In this document: positions 1-39,500 of the stretch, in pieces
How positions within the stretch are numbered: the stretch's first letter is position 1
How the letters are laid out: every line of letters begins with the position of its first letter
Assembly (NCBI GenBank): GCA_965153355.1
Contig: OZ231126.1
Coordinates: 8,060,001-8,124,000, forward strand
Reading direction: 5' to 3'
Length of the DNA stretch: 64,000 nt
Source: Flaccisagitta enflata
Taxonomy: Eukaryota > Chaetognatha > Sagittoidea > Aphragmophora
Notes under the pieces: generated by a model
Told to the model about the DNA's origin: nothing
The model's database searches: none
Seen by the model: the letters and a program-made list of their open reading frames with translations, nothing else
Position numbers and translations under genes: made by a program

Positions 1-465
1 ACGACGTTGTCCTGATTGAGAATCACGACGTTGTCCTCATTAAGAATCACGACGTTGTCCTCATTAAGAATCACGATGTTGTCCTCATTAAGAATCACGA
101 CGTTGTCCTCATTAAGAATCACGACGTTGTCCTCATTAAGAATCACGACGTTGTCCTCATTAAGAATCACGACGTTGTCCTCATTAAGAATCACGACGTT
201 GTCCTCATTAAGAATCACGACGTTGTCCTCATTAAGAATCACGACGTTGTCCTCATTAAGAATCACGACGTTGTCCTCATTAAGAATCACGACGTTGTCC
301 TCATTAAGATTCACGACGTTGTCCTCATTAAGATTCACGACGTTGTCCTCATTAAGAATCATGAAGTTGTCCTCATTAAGAATCATGAAGTTGTCCTCAT
401 TAAGAATCATGAATTTGTCCTCATTAAGAATCACGACGTTGTCCTCATTAAGAATCACGACGTGA
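1..465. repeat. 24-bp minisatellite at the left edge
   Basis: About 19 tandem units of ACGACGTTGTCCTCATTAAGAATC, cut by the window edge. Variants near 361-415 change ACGACGTT to ATGAAGTT. The open frames across it are repeat artefacts. Confidence 0.9.
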
Positions 466-994
466 CTTGAGACTCACGTCATTGTAGGACGATTACACAT
501 TCGATGTGTAGGATGAGGGATGTTTAAGATGATTGTCATTTTAGTTTTAAACTAAATTCGAGCTCGAAATCGCGATCTTGATTCCAGGATTGTGACAATG
601 AGATTTGTCTCATGTGGAGAGAAGAACAAAGAAGCTTGAAGGCAATCAAGGACAAGGAGATTTGTTTTAGATTTCGATGTCAGACTCTTTGGAATTCGAG
701 TGGGAGATGATAAGAAACAGGTTGAACACGATTGAATTATGTGCAAACGATCACAGGCACTTATGTATGTAATAATCATACAGCATAGTTGAGCTACATG
801 AGCACATGAGCGAGATCGTTGAGAATTGAGTACATTGACCATTTATTTGAGGTTGTAGAGGTCGAGTTGAGTCGTCATGCATAATTTTTCTCTTGGCTCC
901 TTTATATGTTCTTTTAATTCGTCAGCATAAAGAGCGACAGATACATACAAAATTCAATCATCATTCAAAAGAAATATAACACAATGGAAAAGAA

Positions 995-1026
<32 letters not shown>

Positions 1027-1035
1027 AATCATCAG

Positions 1036-1251
1036 TTATTCGGGATATCTTTCAATGTGACGAGCAAGATGAGTTATCACAGGGTTACGATGAGATAGAA
1101 GAGAGGCATCAAATTTTCTTTTTGACGTATCAAAGATTTCAACCAGGGACTTGAAACCAAAAGACTCGACAGTTGCTGAGATATGAGCGGCTGCATTGTG
1201 AAGTTTCTGCAACTGCCCGTCAAGTTTGAAGGCGTCTACAGCACTCGACAA
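1036..1251 (-). CDS. Open segment of unknown status, 71 codons
   Basis: The minus strand reads AFKLDGQLQKLHNAAAHISA, then FGFKSLVEIFDTSKRKFDAS and a TAA stop. A possible acceptor (GTGCTGTAG|ACGCC) precedes it. Composition looks more protein-like than the neighbouring shadows, but it does not resemble the missing half of LRP2BP. It may be a terminal exon of another gene, an old retroelement piece, or chance. Confidence 0.2.
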   Translation of the reverse strand: MSSAVDAFKLDGQLQKLHNAAAHISATVESFGFKSLVEIFDTSKRKFDASLLSHRNPVITHLARHIERYPE

Positions 1252-1974
1252 TGATGTCGGAGGGTGGGAGATGACAAAAACTCGAAGTAAGAATGAAGTT
1301 GTAAGTCAATCTTGGGCTTGCTGACTCGAGCCGTTTGGATTTTAACAGCTTTCAAAGATGGGTAACACAGCTGGCGCGGTACCTTCGAGTTTGGTTGCAT
1401 TGACAAGGGTGTTGGCAGCCAAGTTGGATGATGCTGGTTGAGATGCAGTTACTCTCTCTATAGGCAAGTGCACCCTCTCCTTTAATTTCACGATCATAAC
1501 TCACAAACTCCGCCGTCAGGAGACATTTAAAGTGGCGTCTTCGGCGGCGGTTGCGGCGGTCGTGATGCCATCACGTTTGGTCGCAGGGTGGGCAGGGGCA
1601 ATATTTGAGGTCACCAGATCATTTGGGCAGGAGCAGTGAGGTCAAAGAAATAGTCATAAAAAAAAGTAAAGTGTGACCGACGGACGGACCGACCAACCAA
1701 CGGACAAAGCGGGTTGTTGAGTCGCGTGCACGCGACTAAAAATTCGTTCTTGGCGCCATTTTGAGGAAAATTTGAAGCTCTTTAATTTGCTCATGGTTAT
1801 CAAGTAGCTGTGACAATTCTGAATTGCATTACTAAGAAAAACATCAAGACAAAAATTACTTATAGAAAAATGACTCAAACGAAAGATCTTTCGTAGGGCT
1901 TTACAGGCATCACCAATTTTAATCCATTTTTCTTACGTTATGGTTCAAAAGAAAGGTTTTAAAGTTTGTCCTAC

Positions 1975-2222
1975 AATGACGTGAGTCTCAAGTCTGGATA
2001 ATGATGTGAGTCTAAAGTGTGGATAATGATGTGAGTCTCAAGTGTGGATAATGATGTGAGTCTCAAGTGTGGACAATGACATGAGTCTCAAGTGTGGACA
2101 ATGACGTGAGTCTCTAGTGTGGACAATGACGTGAGTCTCTAGTGTGGACGATGTGAGTCTCAAGTGTGGACAATGACGTGAGTCTCAAGTGTGGACAATG
2201 ACGTGAGTCTCAAGTGTGGACA
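1975..2222. repeat. 25-bp minisatellite
   Basis: About ten units of GACGTGAGTCTCAAGTGTGGACAAT, with diverged first units; one unit near 2,147 is shortened. Confidence 0.85.
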
Positions 2223-2364
2223 ATACTAAAAGACAGATAGATGATCAAACAGAAACACAAAAAACATGTTGCAGAGATTGAGGAAAAAGGCCTGTTGGAG
2301 AGCGGCCAACACGAGACTTTTTGGCATACGGCGATAGCCGCCATTACGGGTAAATACATTGTAA

Positions 2365-2480
2365 ATTGGTCGCAAAATTGTCGCAAAATGCGTCGCAAAA
2401 TTGCGTCGCAAATGCGTCGCAAATGCGTCGCAAAATGCGTTGCAAAATGCGTTGCAAAAAGCGTCGCAAAATGCATTACC
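2365..2480. repeat. GTCGCAAAATGC minisatellite
   Basis: Roughly eleven-base units (GTCGCAAAATGC, GTTGCAAAATGC) repeated in tandem. Confidence 0.75.
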
Positions 2481-2555
2481 AATGCAAATTCATCTCTGCC
2501 GCCAAAACGCCTAAGTCCCGGGAAGAGAGTCGCGAACCTTTTAAGTTGTTCCCCC

Positions 2556-3560
2556 TGATCAGTATCTGGGTCCGCGACGGAAGGGGGTTATAGATCACCA
2601 ATTCCATAAGATCGCTATGACAAAAAGATCGCTAACCCCATAAGTTCGCTAAAATTATAATTAAGAGCCTCCATACAAAGTTTCATGCAAATCCGTTGAA
2701 AAATGGCAAAGTTATGCACATTTTCCACTTTAAGGCTAGTAGGGTGGTTGGGTAGTAAACTGGTTTAGATAAATAGTGTGCATATGTTGAGGTCTTTCAT
2801 TTAGAGACTCCATACCAAGTTTCAACCAAATCAGTTGAAAAATGACAAAGTTACGCAAGTTTTTCACTTTAAGGCCGGTTGGCTGGTTGGGTGGTAGGTC
2901 GGTTTGGCCGGTTAGCATGCTCAAATGCATATAAATCATATACATATGTTGAGGCCTTCCATTTAGAGACTCCATACCAAATTTCAGCCAAATCGGTTGA
3001 AAAATGCCAAAGTTATGCACGTTTTTCACTTTTAGGCCAGTAGGCTGGTTGGGTGGTAGGCTGGTTTAACAGGATAAATCGTTTGCATATGCTGAGTCCT
3101 TCCATTTAGAGACTCATACCAAGTTTCAACCAAATCAGTTGAAAAATGACAAAGTTACGCAAGTTTTTCACTTTTAGGCCGGTTGGCTGGTTGGGTGGTA
3201 GGTCGGTTTGGCCGGTTAGCATGCTCAAATGCATATAAATCATATACATATGTTGAGGCCTTCCATTTAGAGACTCCATACCAAATTTCAGCCAAATCGG
3301 TTGAAAAATGCCAAAGTTATGCACGTTTTTCACTTTTAGGCCGGTAGGCTGGTTGGGCCGGTTGGGTTGGTCGGATCACAAAAATCGGATAGGATGTAAA
3401 GCGCCTTACCCTAGCACAACTTCCCACCAAATATGAACCAAATCGGTCAAAGCATAAAAAAGTTATCCATTTTTTAAAATCCGGGACGACAACGACGACG
3501 ACGACAACGACGACGACGACGACGACACCAATCCAAGCAATGTACATCAACAATTTATGT
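2556..3560. repeat. Tandem family with CAACCAAATCGGTTG core, copy 1
   Basis: Begins GGGTCCGCGACGGAAGGGGG...TCACCAATTCCATAAGATCG. Then come alternating units of about 150 bp containing CAAATCAGTTGAAAAATG, CAAAGTTATGCACGTTTTTC, GGCTGGTTGGGTGGTAGG and CTTCCATTTAGAGACTCC, ending with GATCACAAAAATCGGATAGG and a GACGAC run. It lies in sequence left of the last visible LRP2BP exon. Confidence 0.8.
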
Positions 3561-4337
3561 TCGTTTCATCAACATAATGCGAATAATGCCCTAAAAAAGT
3601 AAACGGCTATCTCTAAAGAATGTAATGATGCAAATTAGTGAAATGTGACCAAATTTAAAATTGCCACCTACTGATTGTTGACTTTCAACATCACCTTTGT
3701 TTCTTCAACTGTTGTCAACTAATGCAGCGTTTTTCCTAAGTGACTGACTCTCTTGCATCAACCAACCACATCAAATGATAAATGGCGTTTTTTTGCATCC
3801 CGTCTCCTTAAAATGACAAAAAGTATACGTCCTCCTCTTTGAAACATGTTTTCCGTAGAAATCAGCAATAATCTGACGCCTCACTCTCTGTAAAACACCC
3901 TCCATCTCGCCCTTCATGCAAGAAAGTCGCCAACATCGCTTTAAGATGTCTAAATACTAGCTCTTAGCTATCTCCATGTCAAATTCCATCAAGCTGAGGG
4001 CATTTTTACTATCAATATTGATCATTTTACTTTTCCGCCTAATTATGTGAGACCTGTTAGCTGGAAAGGGGATGGGCAACGAGACAGACGGACTGGCCGA
4101 TTGACAGACAAAGCGTGTTGGGAGAAGCGAGAGTGATTGAGGGTTCCACAGAATCGGCGACCTGTTTTACAGTTGTGCGCCGTTATAACGGATGTCAAAG
4201 AAAACTTTCATTTACTGTAATTGTCAATACTAACAGTAAAATCTCATCAAGGTATTACAATATTAATTCCGGTTTAGGCGCCTTTCCGTTACTCATGGGT
4301 TCATTATATAGCGGTGTGTAACTTCACCGACAACTTA

Positions 4338-6171
<1,834 letters not shown>

Positions 6172-7081
6172 TTTAACCCTTTGTTGTGGATCCATCGTAT
6201 CACAGGCGCAACCAAAAAGAGCGAAGAGCGATAAAAAGGAAACTGACTCAAGTCTCAGAAATTCTCAAGAATTTCCCACTTTTTTGTGTCGAACATTTAT
6301 TAAATCCATGATCTGCTTCCAATCACGGACATTCTCATTCATTTTTCCTTCTTTTTTTCTTAAATTTCCTCGAAATCCAGTCTCGTCTACATCCTAGTCA
6401 GACCTAATCGTAAAAAAATCAGCTGCGAGGTGAAAAAAGCCAGGAGTATAACGAGTATCGAGCAAAATAAAAACAAGACCATTAAATAAATTAAAATAAC
6501 TTTTTTTTTTATGAAAAGGGACAAAAAAAAATTGTGTGTGTTTGATTTTCTTGTCAATTTTTTTCCTAGAAGACTATGAAGATTCCTAAACGATGTTACT
6601 AAGGCCAGATCACATGGCATGATGAATAACCGCGCGGGAGAATTTCTGACGAATGATTGTTGCTGGCAGTGATAGACCGTTCGTATTTCTTGCATTTATC
6701 GCCCCCCCCCCTTTTTTGATAAAAAAGTGAGCATATGACAAAATATTCTGTTTAGATTCTTTAAAATTTGTTTTTGAATAAGATTTTATTGGCCAAAATA
6801 CATACAAATAGCTTGCGATTCTAAACAAATTCTAATTTTATGTTTTAGTGCAGTGAATCACAAAAGATTTGTCAAAAAAAGTATTTTTCATGTAAAATTA
6901 TCTGCGTATGAGTTATGTAGGGGGCGCTACATATAAGGTAAAAATGGCAATTTCAAATAGGAAAGAGCCCTGGGCGTTTTATACAGGAAATACAGTATAT
7001 ATATCACTTTATGCTATATACTAATTATCACGCGTCACACACACACACAAGCGATCGTGCATGATCACATATCGAGCGAGA

Positions 7082-11273
<4,192 letters not shown>

Positions 11274-11882
11274 CTATGAAAAATTGATGACGGTGGAAGA
11301 GTTGATGAGCGTTCGGTCATCATGTCTGAAGCGGTGTACAGTTTAACGATTGACATGTGATGCTTAAAATCATTATGTTGCACCGGGGATGAGAACGACG
11401 AGGGTGGAAGAATAGAACGTGACATGAGATGACGAGAGAGATCTACTTCAATTCATATCAAGGAAAACGTTTTGTGACTACTTTTTACTCAAACTACGAT
11501 GAAGATTTAGCCATGAACTACTCAAATTCGGCGAAAGAAATACCTCGTTAAAACTAGTTTCATTTTGATCTGAAAAAAGAAAACAAGCGAAAAATGGCAT
11601 TCGATGCTCGATGATATGAAGGCAGAAGGTGAACACTCAATTGAACTCAGTCGAATGCAATAAACAGGGCAATTAAAGTCGAGTTTATCAGTTACGTGGT
11701 AGAAAACAAGGCCGGGTACACGGCAATCCAGTCGCGGATGGTTTGGCAGGGGCGGTGCGAAAACCGCTTGGAATTCAAAATTGTGACGGACGGACGGACG
11801 GACCTAGCGACCTACCGACCGACACGGCAAGGTGTAGAGTCGCGTGTCAGCGACTAAAAAATGCGGCCCAATTTTTTGTCTC

Positions 11883-32616
<20,734 letters not shown>

Positions 32617-33242
32617 TTAATGTTAATAACTTAATTAGCATTTCGGGTTACAAGTCTGCTCTCTCAGATGCGATGATCTCTTGAATTAGTGGTCAATAAT
32701 GCACTGCATTCAGGAATTCACTACATAATCAGTGCGATGAGCAAAAAAGTCTCCATCATGCGCGGGATCTACATGTTAAAAAAATTCTAAAAAATCACGA
32801 AAGAAGAAAATATAAGTCGAGTTGGCGAACAAGCCGCTTCGCTGTTGCTAAGCGACAAGACGTTTTTATGACAAAAACTCGATCAAATTTAAAGTAACTC
32901 GTCTCATTGAAGTAAAATTTGATAAAACACGACTCTGACGCCGAAAAGATAACCTAAAAGGTCATGATGACACAAACAGTTGAGAGTGAGGACATAACAT
33001 GTAATAATATTAGTTTTGATCAAAAATTCATCATCCTTGACAGAAATAAAGTAAAGTAAAATTTATTTCAGCAATGACAGTACAAGCGCACTACATTTCT
33101 TCCATAGTTTCATCACACTACCACTGTGAAAGTTTTAATCAGAAATTTTGAAAGAATTGCTTGAGGCCCTCTTAATGATGCTCGGGGCTCCTTATTTATG
33201 TCATGAACACTCAACCCGTCGCACCTCCCCTTCCCTCGCAGT

Positions 33243-33341
<99 letters not shown>

Positions 33342-33468
33342 GAGAGAGAGAGAGAATATGGGAGAGAGAGCAAACGAAAGAAACATTTTAGATAGATCAG
33401 GTGACGTGAAAAAAATTGGGATGTTATGTGACACAAAGTGATCCGTCATATCATGATATGATTTTTAT

Positions 33469-33791
33469 CAGGCCTGTATATTCTTGAGTTTTCCCCCCCC
33501 CGGTGGGGGGGGGAAAAAAATCAAAGGGTCTGGAGATGGGGAAGGAAATTAAAGGGGGAAAAAGAGAAAAAAAGGAAATTTGGGGAAAATATAACTTTTT
33601 ACAGTACCAAATCATAAAACTCAATTAGTAAAACACAATTTAACACTATTTAAACCTTAACTACATAGTTTTATTGCTATATGGGGAAGAAAAACATGGA
33701 TATAAAAACGCGACGCGACGCGTCGCGGGGAAGAAAATCAAAGGCAGGGGGGGGAAAAAAATCAAAAGCGACTCAAGAATATACACCCCTG
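33469..33791. mobile_element. hAT-type MITE, copy 2
   Basis: Nearly identical to the copy at 17,274, with the same termini and an exact 8-bp target duplication ATTTTTAT (33461-33468 and 33792-33799). It lies between the stop of the ankyrin/Dpy-30 gene and the CLHC1 start. Near-identity and intact duplications suggest recent movement. Confidence 0.88.
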
Positions 33792-33965
33792 ATTTTTATC
33801 ATTGGACAATAGTATTCATTATGGCAGGTGTAATTCCATTTTAATCCTCAGTCAATCAGCGGCGTTGATTTATGCTGTCCGACTTTCGACTCTTAACTAA
33901 TGATGTTGCTGCTGCCGTTACTCTGCCGTCTTTTCCGCTTTCGCTTCCATCATAAGTTACTGCCG

Positions 33966-34121
33966 TTACTCCGCCGCCGTTTCCGCTTCCGCCGCAGCTT
34001 TTTCCGCTTCCAACTGTTTCGCTTCCGCTTCCAGTTGTTGATGATGTTTGAGGTTTTCCGCGTGTTTGTAGAGCCAATTGGCCAAATATTCGATCGGATC
34101 CCAAGGTCGACGATCAGCCAC
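33966..34121 (-). CDS. Ankyrin/Dpy-30 gene last exon: Dpy-30 core and C-terminal helix
   Basis: Acceptor TGCTGTAG|GTGG, stop TAA at 33968-33966, 51 residues. It holds the signature RPxDPIEYLAxWL of the Dpy-30 family, then an alternating Glu/Ala/Lys helix ([14 protein letters not shown]). The stop lies about 1.35 kb upstream of the CLHC1 start codon on the same strand. Confidence 0.82.
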   Translation of the reverse strand: MADRRPWDPIEYLANWLYKHAENLKHHQQLEAEAKQLEAEKAAAEAETAAE

Positions 34122-35111
34122 CTACAGCAAAGCAAAAGAATGAAAAACAAGCCCGACCGGGCAACGATGCGTCCGGGCTGTGTCTCAGCGTGTATTGATC
34201 ATGTGACATATATGTATGGACAGACAGATGGACGAACAGACGGGTGGATAGACTCTCAAAACATGTTGGTTGATCATTTGTTTCAGTGTAGGATATCACC
34301 GTGGCTAAAGACAGCCGAGAAACGCGGTTTTCGCACAGGCGTGACGGACGGACGTACCGACGGACGGACGGACGGACGGACGGACTGACGGACGGACGGA
34401 CAGACCCTCTTATAGAGATGCGTTCCTGACGGACGCATCTAAAAACAAGGTCAACACCCATAAGTCGCGTGCGATACTTACAGAATGACTTAGCCAGGCG
34501 TGCATTTTTTTCTTTCCTTCCGAGTAGCTTATAGTTTCCCCTGGGATTTTCCGACTTGCCAATCCCGTCTAACTTCAAGTTTACCAACCCTGAGTTTTAT
34601 GGAGATGAATTCGGTTCATCATCAATTGTCTAATTTGCATAATGCATTTTTAAGACTTCTGGTTTTTGAAATGACAATCATTCAAACTTTACTCAATTGG
34701 AATAAAAGCCAAATACGAACACCCTGCTTTAAATAAACAGATATAATTTACACTTTCCATGTGCAAAAAGCTCATACTGGTTTTATTTGTTGTGAAGTTT
34801 TGTAAAAAAGGATGCATGCATAGCAATTAAATCTTTTTTGAAATCAGCCAGATCGGAATCTTGCTGTCTCCTTCTCTGAACGCTTGCAGGGACGAGCTTG
34901 TTCGTTTTGAACTGGCAACTTGGCAAACGAGACTTGACCACCGATGGTCCAGTCATCTGAATGACGATTGAGGAATTTCTTATTGTCAAAAGTGTCTGGT
35001 ACTGCTTTCAGAAAATTTGTGCCCCTTGGATGATTAGAATGATTAGTAAGTCTGGATAAGAGAAACTTATTTGAGTCGCTAACAAATGTGGTTCTCTTTC
35101 TCTAACTCTCT

Positions 35112-35165
<54 letters not shown>

Positions 35166-36469
35166 GTCTTTCAGTTTCTCTCTCTGTCTCTCACATTTTT
35201 TTTTACTCTCTGCTATTTTCTTTTTTTTTTTCAGTTGCACGCATGCAACTCCTTAGACCGCTATGTCGGTTGGTTTGTCCGTTGGTCTGTCATTGTTAGT
35301 TTTTTTTTGCGTATATGAGCAGTTTTAGCATGACTGCTCCTGCCCAAATGTATGATTAGCCCTTTTTATGACTATCCCTGCCCACCCATATGCGACTTTG
35401 GTAGCCATGTATCCGGCCTTGTTCTTTTTTGTTCTTCTTGCTCTTCTCCTTCTTTTTCTTTTTCTTTTTCTTTTTCTTTTTCTTATTTGATGCGTCCTCG
35501 CATCTCTATAAGAGGGTTTGTCGGTCCGTCTGTCAGTACGTCTGTCGGTCCTTAACGCCTGTGCAAAAACCGCGTTTCTCGGCTGTTTTTGGCCTCAGTG
35601 AGATCCTATACTGAATCAAATGATCGGCAAAGATGTTTTGGGAGTCTCCTTTACTACTCAGTCGTTTCATTTATCAGTTCATCCATCTGTCTCTCCATTC
35701 ATGTCACATGTACAAATTACAATACACCCAGAGACACAGTCCGGACGCATCGTTGCCCGGTCGGGCTTCTTCTTTTTCTTCTTCTTTTTCTTCTTCCTCT
35801 TCTCCCTATTCCGTGTCCTTCCGAGAGGCCCCCCGCGTCCTTCCGAGTAACGGCGTTACTGATTACTCCAAAAAATGCACGCCTGGACTTAGCATGACTT
35901 AGAATGATTTAGAATGACTTAGTATACTCTAAAATGACTTAAAATGACTTAAGGAAACCAAATTGGTCTCGTAGCAGGAGAGTTATCGTCCTTTTGTCTT
36001 TTGTTTTTAGCGGTCAATCACTCGAAAGCGGGTAACGAGTTAGGGTTAGGGGTAGGGTTAGTGTTAAGGTTAGGGATAAGGTCAGGGATAGTCTTAGGGA
36101 TCAGGTTAGGGTTAGGGTTAGGGTTAGTGTTAGGGTTAGGGGTGTTTTAGAGCTTAATATCTACTCGCCGATTGAAAGTTTGCTCTGGCGGAATTTTCGG
36201 GAAACTCAAGTGCGATACTTCATCTACAAAATGACCATAAAATTGATAAAAAAAAGTAAAAGTGTGACTGACCAACAGACAGTCAGACCAACCAACCGAC
36301 CAACGGACGGAAAGACAAAGCAGGGTTTAGACTGTAGAGTCGCGCGTACACGACTAAAAATAGATAAAAAAGGCTTGATTTGTGCTGTGTACACGCACGC
36401 ACGCACGCAGACACAGACACACACACACACAGACACAGACACACACAGACACAGACACACACAGACACA

Positions 36470-36509
<40 letters not shown>

Positions 36510-39500
36510 TCAACCCTTGATAGGCAGACAGACAGACAGACAGACAGACAGACACACAGACAGACAGACAGACAACGTACCTCAGAGAGTGCATTTGCCA
36601 AGGCTTCTCCAAGTTGTTGCGCCAAGTATTGACCCTCTACTGTTGTCGGTGGAGGAACATTTTTCTTCGCATATCTGAGTGCAAAAGCAATGTCAACGCT
36701 AATACAGTGGAGCACCGCTAGAGCGCACCCGCTATTAAGGCATGCCCGCCTATGAAGTTTGCAACTTGCAGTCTGTATAAAGATTTTGCAGCATTTCTAT
36801 GTTGGCAATAAAGCAGCTTCACTGTAAAGCATGATTTAGCTCAGTCCCTTGACAAGCTCTAAAGTGAAGCTCAACTGACTGCCTATTGACTGTTTTAAAG
36901 TGAAGTGAAGATTTTGCAGCATTTTTGTTATAAAGTGAAGTGAAGATTTTGCAGCATTTCTATGTTGGCAATAAAGCAGCTTCACTGTAAGGCATGATTT
37001 AGCTCAGTCCCTTGACATGCTCTAAAGTGAAGCTCAACTGACTGCCTATTGACTGTTTTATATACATAAGCCAGCAACTCACTTGTCTTGTGGAATGAAT
37101 TAAGATGCTCTGAATCCTGATATTTTGCCTGCTACTCTTTTTACTCCCATTGGCTGACTGACTGCCTATTGACTGTTTTATGTACATAAGCCAGCAACTC
37201 ACTTGTCTTGTGGAATGAATTAAGATGCTCTGGATCCTGATATTTTGCCTGCTACTCTTTTTACTCTCATTGGCTGACTGACTGCCTATTGACTGTTTTA
37301 TGTACATAAGCCAGCAACTCACTTGTCTTGTGGAATGAATTAAGATGCTCTGAATCCTGATATTTTGCCTGCTACTCTTTTTACTCTCATTGGCTGACTG
37401 ACTATTGATTGTTGTATGTACAAAATCCAGCAACTCACGTGTCTTGTGGAATGAATTTAGATGCTCTGAATCCTGATATTTTGGCTGCTCCTCCTTTGAC
37501 TCTCATTGGCCTTCGGACTGAAGGAAGTCGTTGAATTTCCGAGACTCGACGAGTAATTTCGTCCATTCGAGTTCGAATATCCTAAAATAGGCAAAAAATG
37601 CTGAATTAGTTTGATGAACAGGGGCAGTGATCTCGTCCATTCGAGTTCGAATATCCTAAAATAGGCAAAAAATGCTGAATTAGTTTGATGAACAGGGGCA
37701 GTGATCTCGTCCATTCGAGTTCGAATATCCTAAAATAGGCAAAAAATGCTGGATTAGTTTGATGTACAGGGGCAGTGAGCTCGTCCATTCAAGTGTGGAT
37801 ATCCCTGAGGAAAGAAGGGCTGGATAGGTTTGATGCCATCGGGCAGGGGCAATGGTTTCGTCCATTCAAGTCGGAATATCCTAGATGAGGAAAGGGCTGG
37901 ATTAGTTCCCTGTCATGGGGCAGTTGCAGTAATTTTGTCCATTCATGTTCGGATGCCCTAGAATAGGCAAGAATCAATTGAGTACATCTGGGTAGGGGCG
38001 GTGATTTCCTTAATTTGATACTTACAGCCGCGGACAGCGACTCTACACCTTGCCGTGTCGGTCCGTCCGTCCGTCGGTCGGTCACATTTCTGAATTGCGA
38101 GCGGTTTTTGCATGACTGCCCCTGCCCAACCGTCCGCGATTGTCCTGCCGTGTATCCGGCCTTGTTTTAGTTTGGCGTTGAAACATTGGATGAAATCGCC
38201 CCAAAAGTACCTCAACAATTAATACCTTCAAATCGAGTTGTCCACTGGCTTTGTTTTCCAAGTAAAACTGCGGCGTTTGACCGAGTGCATCTGCCAGGTC
38301 CTCCTTAGCACCCGCACCTTTCAAAATCTGGAAGAAAAAAAAAAGAATAGGATTGGATACAAATCCTGACGAGCCTGTTTTACTTTTAACAAGTGATGCG
38401 GGATCACAATATCGTTTCGGAAGGATGGGCAGGGGCATACAACCTCAATCCACACCCTCCCTGACCCCATACTCACTGTTGACGGTATGTTTTCCCCCTC
38501 ATGTGCTCAAAACCCATGTACCCGATCGTTTCACTCTGTAATGCATCTGAAGGAAACAGCAGTCAATACTTCCGAACCGAGAAACCTGGGTTTATCGTAG
38601 ACGATTCTGTTATCAAGGAGAAATTTCTTCTTCCGAAGTTTCGTTTAAGAGACTTAATGGTCAAAAAATATTTTAGGAAGATTTGCGCAAATTTCCACAC
38701 AAATCTCCAGACAATGCATACATAATGACGGCCAACAAATGAATTTGACGGCTCAGAGCACTTGCTGGATGAAACCTCTTCCTCGGGACACATATTTCGA
38801 GCGTCAACTCAACAGAAATTGGTCCCTTCTTATTAGGCTCACTCGGCACTGGCCTTCAAATGAACGCCTTTCGCTCACTATGATGACGCCATATTGAAAG
38901 GGGCATCGGGAGCGTAAGCTTACATGACCGCAGTTGGACGCTCAGGCTAGAATTAAGTAAATGAAAGAAAAAATTGTGTTTATCTATCAATTATCTAGGT
39001 ATATAAAACAATTGAAGTCTGACACTGGGACCTGATGCCCCGCTTATTTGCGGCATGCGGCTTGTTACAACCTCACTATTAACATTGATTGGGAATTTTT
39101 TGACATGATCATGATAAAGACGACAACGCCGCGCTGTTAAAAAAGAGGATGATGAAAACAAAGACAATGAAAACGATGATTAAAACGACGGTGATGAAGA
39201 CAACGAAGATGAAGACAACTATGAAGACGACGCCGATGAAGACGACGCCGATGAAGACGACGCCGATGAAGACGACGACAATGAAGACGACGACAATGAA
39301 GACAACGACAATGAAGACGACGATGAAGACAACAACGATGAGGACGACGACGATGAAGACGACGACGGTGAAGAAGACAACAGTGACGAAGATTACTGTG
39401 ATGAAGAAGACAATGATAAAGACGACTGTTACGAAACTAATGGTGATAAACACCAATGACGAAGGTGCCATGGACGGACGAAGCCGTCATTGGAAGGTGT

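Noticed and set aside
1-465. 149-residue repeat protein (RITTLSSL)n
   Set aside because: A 24-bp satellite necessarily gives an 8-residue periodic frame; no start context or splice sites support coding.
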